Shown: piece by piece, positions 10,115-21,735 of the stretch | Layout: the number at the start of each line of letters is the position of its first letter | Numbering within the stretch: position 1 is the stretch's first letter | DNA from: Gamarada debralockiae | Lineage: Eukaryota > Ascomycota > Leotiomycetes > Helotiales > Hyphodiscaceae | Direction: 5' to 3' | Length of the DNA: 32,707 bases | Assembly: GCA_002803225.1 (NCBI GenBank) | Contig: NXFV01001686.1 | Span: 1 to 32,707, forward strand | Made by a program: the position numbers and the translations under genes | Notes under the pieces: model-generated | The model's database searches: none | Seen by the model: only the letters and a program-made list of their open reading frames with translations | What the model was told of the DNA's origin: nothing

Positions 10115-11248
10115 ATGACCAACCTCCCAGACGCCTCATCTCCATCACTCATCCTTACTCACCCGACGCCTCTCGAAATTCACCGCACCCACGAACTCCC
10201 CTCCATCCGGTGGGCTGGTGCACTCACGAAGGAGCAATACATCGAGAATGAAGCCCATCTGGCCTCTGTTCTTGCCGAAGGCAACGGCATTGCACACTGG
10301 ATCCTCACTCAAAGCCATGTCCCTCCTGACAATCATCTAATTCTGGCTTCATGTGAAACTATTCTAAAACGCTGTTTAGTAAAAGATGGAGAAAGATATG
10401 TGAAGGACGGTGTTGTTCATGGAGTCGCTGGCGTGTTCTGCGATCCACAAATGAGGGGACGGGGCTATGCTACTCGTATGATGAAAGAGCTGACTGCTTC
10501 GTTATGGAGATCGGGGGGGTCTGAGGGAGAGGTGAAGAGTGTAGGGAGTGTACTATGGAGTGACATCGGGCCAAAATTCTAGGCCGATCTTGGATGGGCT
10601 CCTTTCTCCAACAATCCCGTCGAATTACCTGCCTCTCGTTATTTTCCTCACTCGCCAACGGCCGCTACCAGAGTCATACTGGTGGAAGATATTGGAGAGT
10701 TCTGTGCGGAAGACGAAGCTTTTCTCCGCGAATCCATGGCTGCTGCCTTGACTTCGGAGACGCTCTTGGCGATAGTGCCAGATCATCATACGATGTTGTG
10801 GCATTATAAGAAAGAGGAGTATATCTGCCAGTATCTCTTCGGGAAGCAACCGGAATTCAAGGGAGCTGTGGCAGGAGAAACCGATAACAGAGTTTGAGCC
10901 ATCTGGACAAGCGGGTTCTACGGTCCTCTCGACGACCCAGAGTCTGGAAACAAACTCTACAATCTGCGATTGGTGATTGAGGATCCAGACTCGGAAGACA
11001 GTGAAGAGTAGGCGGAGCAATTGAAGGCTGTTCTCGAAGCTGCGCAGAACGAGGCAACGAAGTGGAAGCTAGGTCGCGTGGAGTTATGGAATCTGGACGA
11101 GAAAATGAGCGGTTGGATTCAACTGACGGGAATCGAACATCGCATGGTAGGGAGGGAGAATGAGGGTTTGCTGTGGTTTGGTGAGGGGAGCGGAAACCAG
11201 GGTGCGGTTGAGTGGATTGCGAATGGAGGTTTGCACTTCCACCCCTAG
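10115..11248 (+). pseudogene. lyc1: LYC1-type N6-lysine acetyltransferase pseudogene
   Basis: LYC1-family GNAT enzymes acetylate lysine at N6 using acetyl-CoA, the first step of lysine catabolism in Yarrowia. One continuous frame of 378 codons runs from ATG 10115 to TAG 11246-11248, close to full family length. The start has the family-typical SPSLILTHPTP segment; the acetyl-CoA motif A is RGRGYA (residues 114-119) preceded by GVAGVFCDP; later come SDIGPKF, LGWAPF and IPDHHTM-like VPDHHTMLWHY. The frame is interrupted by three stops: TAG 10580-10582 (codon 156, where Tyr is expected after KF), TGA 10895-10897 (codon 261, Trp expected) and TAG 11009-11011 (codon 299). No frameshift is seen. 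Point-mutation decay without indels suggests a fairly recent loss. Stop-codon readthrough at three sites is very unlikely. Confidence 0.88.
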
Positions 11249-11403
11249 CTTTGGATATTTGCAATCTTTTGCGTATGCCTCAATTCTTGCAACCAAATGA
11301 ACAAATTAGGACGACGAATAGGTGGAATTACATTCTTGCATAACTCGGCAGTGACCAAAAATTTGAGGCCAGAATGACACAAAAACTTGGGGGCCAGAAT
11401 GAC

Positions 11404-11457
11404 TCACAAAACTTGGAGGCCTCACAAAACTTGGAGGCCTCACAAAACTTTGAGGCC
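11404..11457. repeat. 18-bp tandem repeat, three units
   Basis: The unit TCACAAAACTTGGAGGCC starts at 11404, 11422 and 11440; the third differs by one base (TTTGAGG). Related sequence continues on both sides (about 11360-11490), including further GGAGGCC and AGAATGACTCA strings. The unit contains box 1 of the dispersed module, so the array may have grown from a module copy. Confidence 0.85.
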
Positions 11458-13140
11458 CAGAATGTCACAAAATTTGGAGGCCAGAATGACTCACTTGCGC
11501 TAACGACCAATTATGTGCAGTTCCAGAAATTCCAAAACCTTCTGCACAACTGCCAAGAATCTGCGGTTGTGATTGGTTCGCCTCATATGATGTTGGTAAC
11601 ACACTGACACGCTCCCATCCCTTCTATTTTTCTTGCCCTCTGCATGACTCATTCATTTGACCTCTTCCTTTTCAAGGACCCAGCGCAAGGTTTCAGAGAT
11701 CGTAAAGATTCAATCCCGCAACGATGCTTCTGGTAGAAGTTGAGCGCAGGCTACCATTTTTGTCGAACCAGACGACATTATGTGGTAAAGTGGTAAAATC
11801 ATGTATGTATTGATATCTAAGGGGGTGGAGTATGCCAGAACCAGATATACATGTAAACAGCCGTCACCATAGCAACCAGCAATAGCCTAGGTTTCATCTG
11901 ACAATTTTCCCCGAGTGATACCTGTATTGTTCACCTCATAGCGCTCAATGAGAAAATTGGAGGCCATATGCATGCACCAGCGATCCAAAAGAATACAAAA
12001 TCTCAAAGCTCGTTGCCGATACTCTCATGAACAAGTGCAAATGATTGAGGAAGCGGGCAAAACCCGCAAGGTTTGGTCTACCGATCATCGAGCCTTTGAG
12101 TGAAATGTAGGGCAGCCTCTCGGCCTCAAGCTTCCTTCCCCTCTTATTTCCAGTGTGCGAAATTCCACATGATGTGATTGGAGAATTTTTTTTGGGCTCT
12201 ATCTGGTTGGAAAGAGGCTGCAACACGCGAGGTTCTGAGTCAGAATTTGGAGGCCGGGACTTTTACAATATTTGTGACTCACTCAGAAAAAGAGTACGAA
12301 ATTCAAAAAAAGTGTGCTGGTCACCTTTGGGAATCTAGGGCTATAATTGGTTGGCTGCCAGATACAACCTCTGGACAATTTTCTTTCGTTTTCCAAGTGT
12401 GGACTGTTGTGAAGGAGCACTCCACTTAACATTATCGCTAGAATTTCTATCCGTCTTACTCATCTGAGCCCTTCGTTCTTCATTTAGCAGATGCCCCAGT
12501 GTGTTCAATACTTTCATACTTCGGTGAGCAGTAAAGAAGCAAAAGGAGGAAGAACAATGCCCATATCTACCAGTATTTAGAATTGAAGGGATAGACGCGC
12601 CCAATAACTGCTGGTCGCTAGCGTTTCTGCTCAAGAATTTAAACTCTTTTTATGTTTTCAAAAACGCTATTGATGAACAAAATGGGCTCGGCCCAACAAT
12701 TTTGCTGAGTCGGTTTTTCGGGACAGTGGAGTTTGGAGCCTTGGAGGCCAACAGGTCAGTTACGATTTTATGCATGTTTATGCAAATTGTACTGTTCCCG
12801 GTGTCGGAATGAGTAATCAGTGACTCTGGTTCTAGGCAGATAGTGCTGCCTGCTGAGTCACATGGTATCACATGGTATCACATGACTCATAGCTCACTTG
12901 AGCAGTGTGACATGTTCTGTGAGTCATAGGGGGACTTCTATCTCTAAGTACAGACTACTGTACTTGGTTTGTTCGTTAGTATCTCCAGTATCTTTACAGT
13001 CTTAATAAACCAATCACATTCTCCTACCATTTTCGTCCATCACCTGAACATATTGCAACAAAAATTTGTGACTCATAACGACTCTAGGAGGCCACAGTCT
13101 CGACGATCAGGTCAATCTGGAGGAACAGGGATGTCATAAA

Positions 13141-13650
13141 GCTAGACTCTCACCAGGAGTCATGTCTATTGGCTAGTTTGCAGAATTTGGAGGCCGAGCG
13201 CTATTTGGTGGTGACTCATAGGAGGAGTATGAAATTCCGAACAAGCGTGTTGATCATGGTCGGAAATCTGTGATTCTGATTGGTTGACCATCCCTTCACG
13301 TACCACTTCCTTTGCTTCGCTCGTCTCATATTGGCCTACCAATGTGGATTTCATGTATACAAATTTTTGCTGGTCCAGTCTCATTCAGGAATGGAGGTGC
13401 TGGTCATGAGCTTTCTGTGGAGACATATTCCTTGATTGACCACTCCATGTTAGTGATTGTACTCTTAAGTTTATTTCTCAGATGTTCAATTACCTACCAA
13501 TAATGCTTTCGAATTTTTTAACAATTAAGATTGAAGGTCGCCACTATCACTATTCTAGGATTTGCGTCCTTGATAGTCCAATTTGCCTTGTATCTCTTCT
13601 GACGTCTTCTGAGCTTGGTTTCTGCGAATTCTGCTGTTTGAATCTAGAAA
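13141..13650. repeat. Segmental duplication, proximal copy
   Basis: Aligns in the same orientation with about 28010-28520. Shared anchors in order are CATGTCTATTGGC, TTTGGAGGCCG, TATGAAATTCC, ATTGGTTGAC, TTCATTCAG.AATGGAGG, GGCTTTCTG/AGCTTTCTG, CCACTCC and TATTTGCCTTGTGT or its variant. Copies are diverged and carry small indels. One three-box module lies inside each copy. Confidence 0.7.
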
Positions 13651-15180
13651 GTCGCTGCGACATGAGCTTTTGATAGGGGTATTATGACTGAACGCTGTTT
13701 TGGGACTTGTTTGTCATGCCGGTTGTTACATTTGGAGATCGCTCTGCTCGTTTCAGGAACCCGTCACCATTTTAGGAGCAATTTAGAGGCTGGCTACGAG
13801 GTAGGATACCTTCCGGTGCTCTCTACTTTGTGTGCAAAATTCCAAAATGTCATTACCAAAGCTCTCATAAGAAGTGACCTCAAGTGGCAAGGCTGTTGCT
13901 GGACTGTCCAAAGACGGGCAGCGATGGTCAATCACATCATATACAACAGTCGACGTCACTATGAGGCTTTGGAGACCATTCTGCGTCTGGCGTTGGTTGA
14001 TATTGGGATGCAAATTCTCGAAACAAATAACAGCAAGTCCATTGAAGCTAGTTGCTATGATTCACGGCTTTCTCTAGTAAATGGTGAGCTTTGAGGAACG
14101 TAAGCAAGGGAAGTTGTCTTATACCAGATATTGATTTGGTTAGCTGCCAGGAGAGCATCATGAGATGCCTTGCAAGTAGAGGGAGGGATGCGGAGGTACC
14201 TGCAACCGCAAATTTCGGATATTATTTGTCTCCCCATGGTTCGTTCATTCTCTCGACTGATACTCACACATGGCGTGGTTTCATAATGTGGCGGCTGAGA
14301 TTCGTATGAGTCATTGACAGAGAATACGAGTCTTGTGCAGCTTCAACCATCAGTAGCCAATTATATTTTATTGTAGGTACATTTTAGAGGCCAGTTATCC
14401 CGATGATTTCGCCCCAGTGAGTGAGTCAAAATTCCAAGGACCTGTCCTTACAAGATCCGCTCATGATCGCTCATGATCGCTCCTGATTGGCGGCTTCAAG
14501 TGGAAGCCCCCTATGCAAAGGTTGGTCAAATGGTGGAGCCTGCAGATACCAACTTGCCGTTAGCCAATGACGTACCTTCTTTCGGCGAAATTGGAGGCCA
14601 CAGGCGTCTCGGTAAATACGCATCGCAGCAATCTGGGGGTGGGAATTTCGGAAGTTGTGTTGATGAGTTTCTACAAATTGTGCTTTTTGATTGGTCGCCT
14701 ACTTTGAAAGTATCATAAGACAAACTGAAAAGGACTCTACAGTTGCGGTAAGGCGTCCAATCATATTCTTATGCAAAGATCGGGGGCTGTGGTTAGATTT
14801 TCAATTATCTTAAAAGAAAACAAAAGCCTATATAATATTTTCGCAGATTCATCTCCTTTGTCCATATTGAGTGGATTGAGTAAGAATCTTGCGGGCTAAA
14901 TGTAATCAATTAATTTTGAACCAGAAGAGGATAAATCTGGGTCGGACGTTTGAAAATGTGCTGAGGTTCAAGCTGAATTCACGCCATCTCTTATGGTCGA
15001 CTTCTAATTTGGAGGAGTCAAGTGAGGAAAGCACGAAGACGATGGAAAATGAGGAAAGGGAGCTTGCTCTAGCTCTAGGTATTGTTTACTCCTTTGTACC
15101 AGCGATACAACTAGGACTTCCTTACAATCCACCAGGTTAAGTGTTGATTATTGTTCGTAACAACTCGACTATTACAAATC

Positions 15181-18100
15181 TCAGACCAATTGGTCTCTCA
15201 GTTGCTTTTTCTAACGTCAGACTTGCCCCAAGAACCTCGGAGGCTATGAACTTACTTGAAGTCTCTTCACATTGTCCAACGGACTCCGGCGCTGGTTTGT
15301 AGCAAACGCCTCTGCCGCGATTTGCTTCTTGAGCTCCTGAGTTTTGACAACTTGCTACAAGAGTTGTCAGCCTCAGATACCACATAAATTGGAGAGAAAT
15401 TTCTTAACAACAAAACATACTGCTTCAAAAGATCCACGAATCCGGTACCGGATCGTCTTGACCTCTCTCTGTTGACCCAGACGATGTATCCGGCATAATG
15501 CTTGCTCTTCCATCATTGGATTCCATTGGGGCTCTAGAAGATAGGCAACAGAAGCCGCAGTAAGATCGAGACTAATACAGAAGATTAGTAGAGTGTTAAG
15601 GCGAATTTTTATGGAAGAAGAGACATACCCAGCCCCACCGCAGGTTATGGATACCAGAATAACCTGGACGTTCTCATCTGTCTGGAATTTCTGTATTGCC
15701 TCTTCACGCTTTTCGCCAGAGTGTTGTCCATCGATGCGTGTGTATGATATTAAAGCTCGTTGGAGCAAGGATTCAATGAGATCGAGGGTGTAAGTCCAAT
15801 AGGAGAAGACAACGCTGCAGAAATGTATTAGCTCCGGGTGATGGAAGATACGGGTTTCTCGTCTTACCTTTTCTCTCCTTGAGGACATGTCTGCAGACTT
15901 TTCAGCAAAGTTTTCAGCTTCGTAGATACCTGCCCTGGTGGTATCTGTGGTAATTGTTTCTCTACTGATGTCTTGGTCACGTTCTCCAGAGCCCACAAGA
16001 TTTCCACACTTTTACACAAAGGAGCGTGCGAGCACGTAGGTACTACTTGCCCGTTGGGGGAGTTCTTGATGCAAGATCCACAAGTAAGAGTTAGGCAGCT
16101 GGAGAGGAATGGTTTCGGCGAATCGGAGCTTGGCCCTCCCACCGCTCCGTCAATCGCATTGTCGCAGACTGAACATATTGCTTCGCCAGCGCAAACGATA
16201 GTTTCGAAAGCTTTATTCGCCGTAGATTTATTCCATGTCTTTGTGTCCGGAAGAGAAATGGCGAGAGACTTATTTCCGTGTCGTTTCGAGGGCAAGATGC
16301 CGTGGTTGCAGACCAGGCGTAATTCGTTGAGCCACTGCAAGGCATTGAGATACTGGCCGGTTGGAACAGGATTCGAAGCTATTGCATCGTCAAACTTCCT
16401 TATCGTGCCTTCTTTTGCTGTATCGTAGAACTCCTGCTCTTCGGGGCTGAAATCCAGATTACGAATCAGGTCCTCACGACGTGGGAGTTCAATGATGGCT
16501 TTGGTCCGGCACAAAGAGATACAATTGACCAGCTTCTTCAAGCGAGAGACATCGCGATCCCCAGATTTTAGCCAAGGCCTGGTGATCTCTGTATCGAAAA
16601 CCTTCGGATTTGAAAAAGGATGAATCTGAAGAAACTCCAGCAAACTGGCAAAGTCGGTCACGCGATTTTGAATCGGAGTGCCTGTGATGGCCCAGCGGCT
16701 CGTCGCGTGGATAGCGCATGCTGCTCTTGCCATCGCTGTTGCTCGATTTCGAATCGTGTGGGCTGCATCATCATCAGCAGTGGTTACCTTGATAAAGCCG
16801 AATAAGCCTACCTTCATCTAAAACAATTCTATGCCACGAAAAGCTGAACAGTGTATCTTCTATGTACTTGGGATCTAAATGCTTCTTTTGCTGTCTAACA
16901 AGGGTTTCAAAAGTGGTGATTACAATGTCGTAGTTCCCGAGAATCAGTGTTTTCCGCTTGTTGGATCCATGGAATCTCATCCAGGACAGGGTATTTGGCA
17001 TTAAATGCCTTGTGAAGTTAGTAGGTTTTCATGGCTGATATCCGTTAGAGCTCACCTTTTCAATTGCGTATTCCAGACTTCTAGGACTGTCCCGACTTGA
17101 GTAAAGACTGGATTTTGGATACAGAAGCTCACTTACGAGAGTATGGAACCACCACTAATGTAGATTTGAGGCGCCTCAGTGCACCATGTTCAGTGAAAAT
17201 AATGGGTTCTGGCGTCTTGCAGGTATTCAAAGCAATCAACGAAATCATGGTCAAAGACTTTCCGAGTCCCATTTGATCAGCAAGTAGACCTCCCTTCGAG
17301 TTTGGCGGTGGGGCTTTCTGAGACATTTCCGTAATCATATTGGTAAATCTGTACGTTTCAGCCAGATTTTTGAATTTTTTGGAGTGTCTCACGTCATATG
17401 GCCTGTCTCGTCGACTTCCTTGACCCAGAGATCCTCCAGGGCCCCCTCATGCTGCGACGCCTCTTCTCTCTTCGTCATGAATGTCAGCGCCTTCTTTTGA
17501 TGTCTAATTGGTCAGTAACAGTCTTTAAAATTAAAATAGAGTGAATTCCTTACGCATAAAGAGGAGTTCCTATGGCATCAGGTGCCTCCGTCAATGAAAG
17601 ATGGGCATCAGAACTGAGCTCGAAGAATAAATCTTCGTTTGACACGATATTTTCTTCTTCTGGGGCCTCGTTCAAGTTTAGCAAAGAGGATGTCTTTACT
17701 ATTTCTTTCACTCTGGAAAGAACTTGCGGATTCAAGTATTGAACATCTCTATCGCAATTCAGGGGCTCCTGAAGATATATCCCGCATTTCGTCAAATACG
17801 TGCCCACTGCATCGCATAGTTCCTCTGGGCCATATATAATCGTATTCATGACATATTGAAGCTCATTTGCACCAATTTTACGCGAGCCCTTTTGGCCTTG
17901 TGCCGCTCGGCGATTGATTGTCCTGCAGTAGATCTGGGTGAAGATGCCTTCTTCTTTGAGCAGGTTCGTGAGAACTTTTGCTGTGCGATCATCAGTTTCT
18001 CCAAAAGGCTGATGTCGATCAATCTGAAACAATTGGTTCGGCTTGGAGAACGTTAAGGCTATCGTTGAAGATCCGAAGGACAACAAGCTTGACTGAAAGG

Positions 18101-18379
18101 CGATTATAGGTACATCGGAGATCTGGAATATTTAGTCGAGGCGCTGACCAAGACAGTGGGAAGTTATGATTCTCTTACCATTCCAAAACACATTTGATTC
18201 TCGGTCAGGGGGATTTCACTAGACGCGGGTTCGAAAAGATGGTCAATCGCCTCCAAAGTCGTTACCGCAGTATGATCTGCAGTGGGATATTGCTGGTAAG
18301 GGGGATCAAGTCGTAGTCTTTTGGAAGCTGGCTCTTCGAAGTCCTGGCCCCATTGATGATGTGTAAACCCTTGTGCCAT
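15181..18379 (-). CDS. SNF2-family ATPase with RING, RAD5/HLTF (SMARCA3)-like
   Basis: Eleven exons, all phases consistent, 894 aa: 18379-18179, 18122-17554, 17503-17393, 17348-17137, 17095-17056, 17008-16812, 16762-15868, 15814-15629, 15571-15421, 15354-15256 and 15204-15181. Nuclear DNA-translocating ATPase; RAD5/HLTF relatives act in chromatin or post-replication repair, often as ubiquitin ligases. Helicase motif I is GGLLADQMGLGKS (~313-325). The DEAH box (442-445) is split by the 49-nt intron 16763-16811. TGTPIQN lies near 471-477. A RING-like set of cysteines spans ~640-693 (C640, C643, C666, C671, C674, C687, C693); it looks degenerate because few histidine ligands are obvious. The C-terminal helicase half has TRIDGQ, GGAGLDLTAAS and QALCRIHRLGQ. 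The last 24-nt exon is inferred: its donor and acceptor context are conserved in the duplicate at 29183-29340; without it the protein would end three residues after 15256 at a TAG. A specific repair role is not shown by the sequence. Confidence 0.88.
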
Positions 18380-20301
18380 GACTCCGATTTTTGAATAATA
18401 TTAACACAGCGAGCTGATCGGTGGAAGCGCAAGCTTCACACCCCCAGATATTTCAAAATTGTCAACAAAAGCTTAGAGAAACCTCAAAACGCAGAGCGAA
18501 TAGCCATTCCACAGCCAATCACTTTGTAGTACAGAGTCAATAAGTGCAACAGTATCTTGGGATTTATCATACTCACATCTCGACCGTTACCACACTGGGC
18601 AAAGAGAACCGAATGACAGATGTCCTCCAAAAGTTTGAATCGATGGAACTTGGAAAGCCTCTCTGGCTAGCGAGGCTGAGATGAAGTCTGAGGGCGGTGA
18701 AATGATCGCATTCCAGCCGACAGCGCCACTAGTGACCATTCTTCCTGACCTGCAATTGGCAGTAAACAAACAAAAAGGCACACGTAATTGGACCAATCAG
18801 GTTCCTGTTTCTGATTCATGAGAAGCATGCTTGGGAAAATTTATGTAACTGAAACGCTCGACGCCCGACGTCCACAAATCTGGCCTTTCAACGCGTTTTG
18901 TCGGAATCAGAAATACTTTTACTGTTGTCCAATCACCTGATAGCACTTGCACCGGGCGTTGATGCACGCAAGGCAGCCTCAGTAGGCTCCTGAGCCATGG
19001 ATTGCGGCAGCCATTCATCACGCGACTTGAGAAACGGTCTATATATTGATGGAAATCGCTTTATTCAGAATTTTGGCCACCATACAGCGTCCTTTTAGTA
19101 GGAAACCATCTCCTAAGAGTGCTGACACAGGACATAATTTTCTTGGGTTTCACAGCGCCTTTTGTAAAGTAGACTTGAGACCGATCATGTATGCCCTCGA
19201 GAATTGTTTCACAGGAGATTCACCCTGCGATCTTGGCACCTTTATATCGGCTCTGGAAATAATCCACTCATCTCGACTCAATGTCGAAGAAAAATCAAAA
19301 TGAATCTCAATTTGTATCTGCCTATGTCAACACAACACACTTCTCCAAGGCTAGGGGAGGCTCTAAGGTCATTAACACAGCCAACCCTTCAGACCAATCA
19401 AGATGGCCTAGTGGTCCAAATCACTTCATTGCCCTTAAGGATTTTGACAATAAGATAGAAACATGGGTTGAATGTGCATGAATTTTGTATGAGGTATTTT
19501 CGGTGCAAATGGCCTCCAAACTCGCTTACAGTCATATTTTACCCAGTAAGATCGTGGGAAATCGGTGTGTATTGGGCTAGGATGCATCCCCATGCAAGTG
19601 GATCACAGGCCACACCCATTTGGGAGCTCATTTGCACTTTAGTAGAACTTTGCGCTGCATCAGCCAGAACTCTCCCTGCTTCTCTCGTTCATAAGCCGTC
19701 CAAATTGACATGAGACTAGAGCGCAAAACGACTTAGCCAAAGGCCCTTTTCAGCCTCAACTTTTCGCGTCTCAAGATGAAGCCGAGCCTCGTGCGGAGAA
19801 TGAGGGAGGGCCTTTGGTCGCTCACTACAATGTATGCAGGAAATTCAGACTTGATCGTGGGCCATGCAGCCCGCCTTCACCTTGAAGTGCGGTGAGGCAG
19901 ATTAGAAGGCAGTATTGTTGTGAATTCTACCAACTGATAGTTGGCTGTTCCATGAAGAGAAACAAATTCAACCAATAGACTATCAGGGATTTCGAGGATG
20001 TGGGAAGTAATTTCCAACCCTGACGCGTTACCGCCCGGTAATATTTGGCCTCCGGGATAGTACGTTGACTTGCTATGAATGAATGGCTTGCTCCATAGAG
20101 GCTCGTGGATTCAGTGTGCGTCGACCTGTAGGCGCCAACTCTACAACCGACAGCCTTGAACGTGTTGAATGGTCAGATTTTGGTGAGGGTGGTACACACG
20201 TGTAGACTTTAACTTGCCAATAGCACCAAGCAAGAGATATCGTGCAGCTATTGCTTGGAACAACCTGGGTTTTGACCAGTGTTCAAGTGTTGTTCGCTGT
20301 A
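18380..20301. other. Gene-free block with repeat modules (reverse orientation)
   Basis: This is 1.9 kb without a supported gene; it includes the SNF2 promoter. Modules appear here as the reverse complement: CCAATCA, then a GAATTTTG-like box about 45 bp on, then GGCCTCC. The best copy is at 19394/19439/19511; a weaker one is at 18515/18560/18623. Further CCAATCA strings lie near 18792 and 18928, and CCAAT with GGCCTCC occurs near 19971-20053. An inverted repeat (CCAAAGGCCC near 19737, GGGCCTTTGG near 19808) could form a hairpin with a loop of about 60 nt. Confidence 0.6.
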
Positions 20302-20307
20302 GCTGCC
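20302..20307. repeat. Putative target-site duplication, left (GCTGCC)
   Basis: GCTGCC lies immediately outside the left inverted repeat and recurs at 21771-21776 immediately outside the right one. Six identical bases next to perfect inverted repeats look like a target-site duplication. Tc1/mariner elements normally duplicate only TA, so this is unusual. Confidence 0.65.
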
Positions 20308-20342
20308 ACCAGTGGGTGTCAGGACTACGTGCGCACGGGCCA
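20308..20342. repeat. Left terminal inverted repeat, 35 bp
   Basis: Begins ACCAGTGGGTGTCAGG and ends CGGGCCA. It contains the 10-bp palindrome CGTGCGCACG. Identical, as reverse complement, to 21736-21770. Confidence 0.93.
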
Positions 20343-20399
20343 TATCACCAGAAATCAAGAGACGGCAGTATCGATTATTTATTCTAATTACACAACGAA

Positions 20400-21671
20400 T
20401 TACCATTTTGCGGTCTTAATTGGCTTTCCACCATTGTTCTTGACCCTTGTACATCGTCTAGGCATGTCCTTGATGCGGTCCCGTATCTCCTCCATAGTGA
20501 TTTTGTCCCATTCGTCCTGGATTGCTGTCTTAACATCCTCTTCTGAATGAAATAACCTACGCCGCAATCTCTGCTTTATAATGTTCCAACATGCCTCTAT
20601 GGGATTTAGATCTGGACTTTGTGCAGGGTGCATGAGGTTTTTGATGCCATGCTCCTTCTTATATCTGCGCGCTAGGCCTTCCTTCCGCATGCCATGTGAG
20701 GGGTCACCATCCTCCTGCAAATACCACTCTCCAGGCATTCTCTTGGCCTGGTCTTTGACAGCTTGACAGTAGACAGGTAGAAGACGGTCTACATAGTACT
20801 TTTGTGTCATAGCATTGCCCTTGACCTTCACCTCTACTTGATGAGGCTTCTTTGCCTCCCACTCTTGTACCCGTAAAGCATATTTAGCCTCAGTTTCGGT
20901 AGTTGGGCGCCGGCGAGGCTTGGGAGGCATTGGAGGCTGCTCCACGTAGTCTTCCTCATCATTGTAGAACTCCAGTTTAGGTGCTTTGCCATACCAATTG
21001 ACCCAGCCAGCTACATGAAACTTGACTCCTGTCTTGGGCGCCATCTGCACTATGTTCTCGTCCGCATACCGCTTTCCCTGCTCTCGTAGAACTCCTTCTT
21101 TGAACAGAGATGAAGGATCTATATGTGCTTCGTCTGTAAAGACTATATGGTCCCAGAATCCTATCAAAGGCTTGTGTTCATGCTCGGCACCATAGGCTTG
21201 CCTTTCGCGTTCATTCTTAGCTAAGATCTCCTTCTTGATAAACGCGCATTTGTATATCTGACCTCCGTCGGTATGCTCCTTCAACTTCCGCTGCAATTGG
21301 CGTGTCTGGACAGGCAAATGGTGGTATTGTATTTGTGCTTCATAGCGTGCAAATCGGACTGGATTTCTCTTCGGATCTACGAGCATTTTACACATGCTCT
21401 TGGTGACTTTTGAGGGCTGGCCAAGCTTCGTAGACTTTTTCCGGGTGCTCCTCTTTGCCTCAGGGCCTAGCACATCCCTTTGTTTCTTCCATTTACGGCC
21501 ACAACTCTCAGAAATGCCTGTTTCGGCTGCAATCGTCCTTTGCGACTTCCTGGTAGGATTGTTATCTAATGCGTCGAAGAATTTGCATTTCCTGGTAGTA
21601 GTAGCATCTTTGGCGTCCAAAGGTTCGGGGGAAGGGGTCTGGAGAGCTCTGTTGCGTGTTGTTGGTGCCAT
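20400..21671 (-). CDS. Tc1/mariner-like DDE transposase
   Basis: One 423-aa frame with a true ATG at 21671 and no introns or stops. Cut-and-paste transposase that binds the inverted repeats and acts in the nucleus. The N-terminal third carries helix-turn-helix-like segments: RKSQRTIAAETGISESCGRKW (~41-61) and the TKLGQPSKVT linker region, resembling the paired-type DNA-binding domain. The catalytic core shows D180 in VFTDEAH, D321 in YLQEDGDPSHG and E359 in SPDLNPIEACWN, the classic Tc1 signature. If D321 and E359 are the second and third acids, 37 residues lie between them, a DD37E arrangement. An insert of about 50 residues rich in Pro, Arg and Lys (about 241-290) separates the first two acids. 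The C-terminus is basic. Likely functional by sequence; activity is not shown. Confidence 0.92.
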   Translation of the reverse strand: MAPTTRNRALQTPSPEPLDAKDATTTRKCKFFDALDNNPTRKSQRTIAAETGISESCGRKWKKQRDVLGPEAKRSTRKKSTKLGQPSKVTKSMCKMLVDPKRNPVRFARYEAQIQYHHLPVQTRQLQRKLKEHTDGGQIYKCAFIKKEILAKNERERQAYGAEHEHKPLIGFWDHIVFTDEAHIDPSSLFKEGVLREQGKRYADENIVQMAPKTGVKFHVAGWVNWYGKAPKLEFYNDEEDYVEQPPMPPKPRRRPTTETEAKYALRVQEWEAKKPHQVEVKVKGNAMTQKYYVDRLLPVYCQAVKDQAKRMPGEWYLQEDGDPSHGMRKEGLARRYKKEHGIKNLMHPAQSPDLNPIEACWNIIKQRLRRRLFHSEEDVKTAIQDEWDKITMEEIRDRIKDMPRRCTRVKNNGGKPIKTAKW

Positions 21672-21735
21672 AATTAATAATTAAAGAAGGAAGGTATACT
21701 TTGTTTACTTTCGATTGTTTACTTTTTGGGTGTTG

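Larger units (their letters stand above)
11249..15180. other. Gene-free block filled with degenerate repeat modules (forward)
   Basis: No gene is supported in 3.9 kb; reading frames here (for example 13684-14094, 136 codons) show no motifs. The block carries at least five good and two weaker copies of a three-box module in plus orientation: TTTGGAGGCC, ~45-55 bp, GAAATTCC, ~45 bp, TGATTGG. Box starts are 11473/11526/11570, 12246/12298/12344, 13186/13231/13277, 14383/14428/14484 and 14590/14643/14688. Eleven TGACTCA/TGAGTCA heptamers lie between 11400 and 14428. Short tandem duplications also occur: a 10-bp unit at 12861-12880 and another at 14461-14480. Confidence 0.65.

Noticed and set aside
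11404..11457. CRISPR-like short repeats
   Set aside because: Units are directly adjacent with no spacers, and the organism is a eukaryote; simple tandem duplication explains them.
13684..14094. 136-codon frame in the repeat block
   Set aside because: No motif, no recognisable family composition, and it overlaps degenerate module boxes.
15244..15246. TAG as the natural end of the SNF2 protein
   Set aside because: It lies just after a consensus GTAAGT donor that is conserved in the duplicate, and the following intron and exon are conserved as well.
19736..19817. Inverted repeat CCAAAGGCCC/GGGCCTTTGG as a MITE or structured RNA
   Set aside because: Arms are only about 10 bp with a ~60-nt loop and no flanking duplication was found; could be chance.
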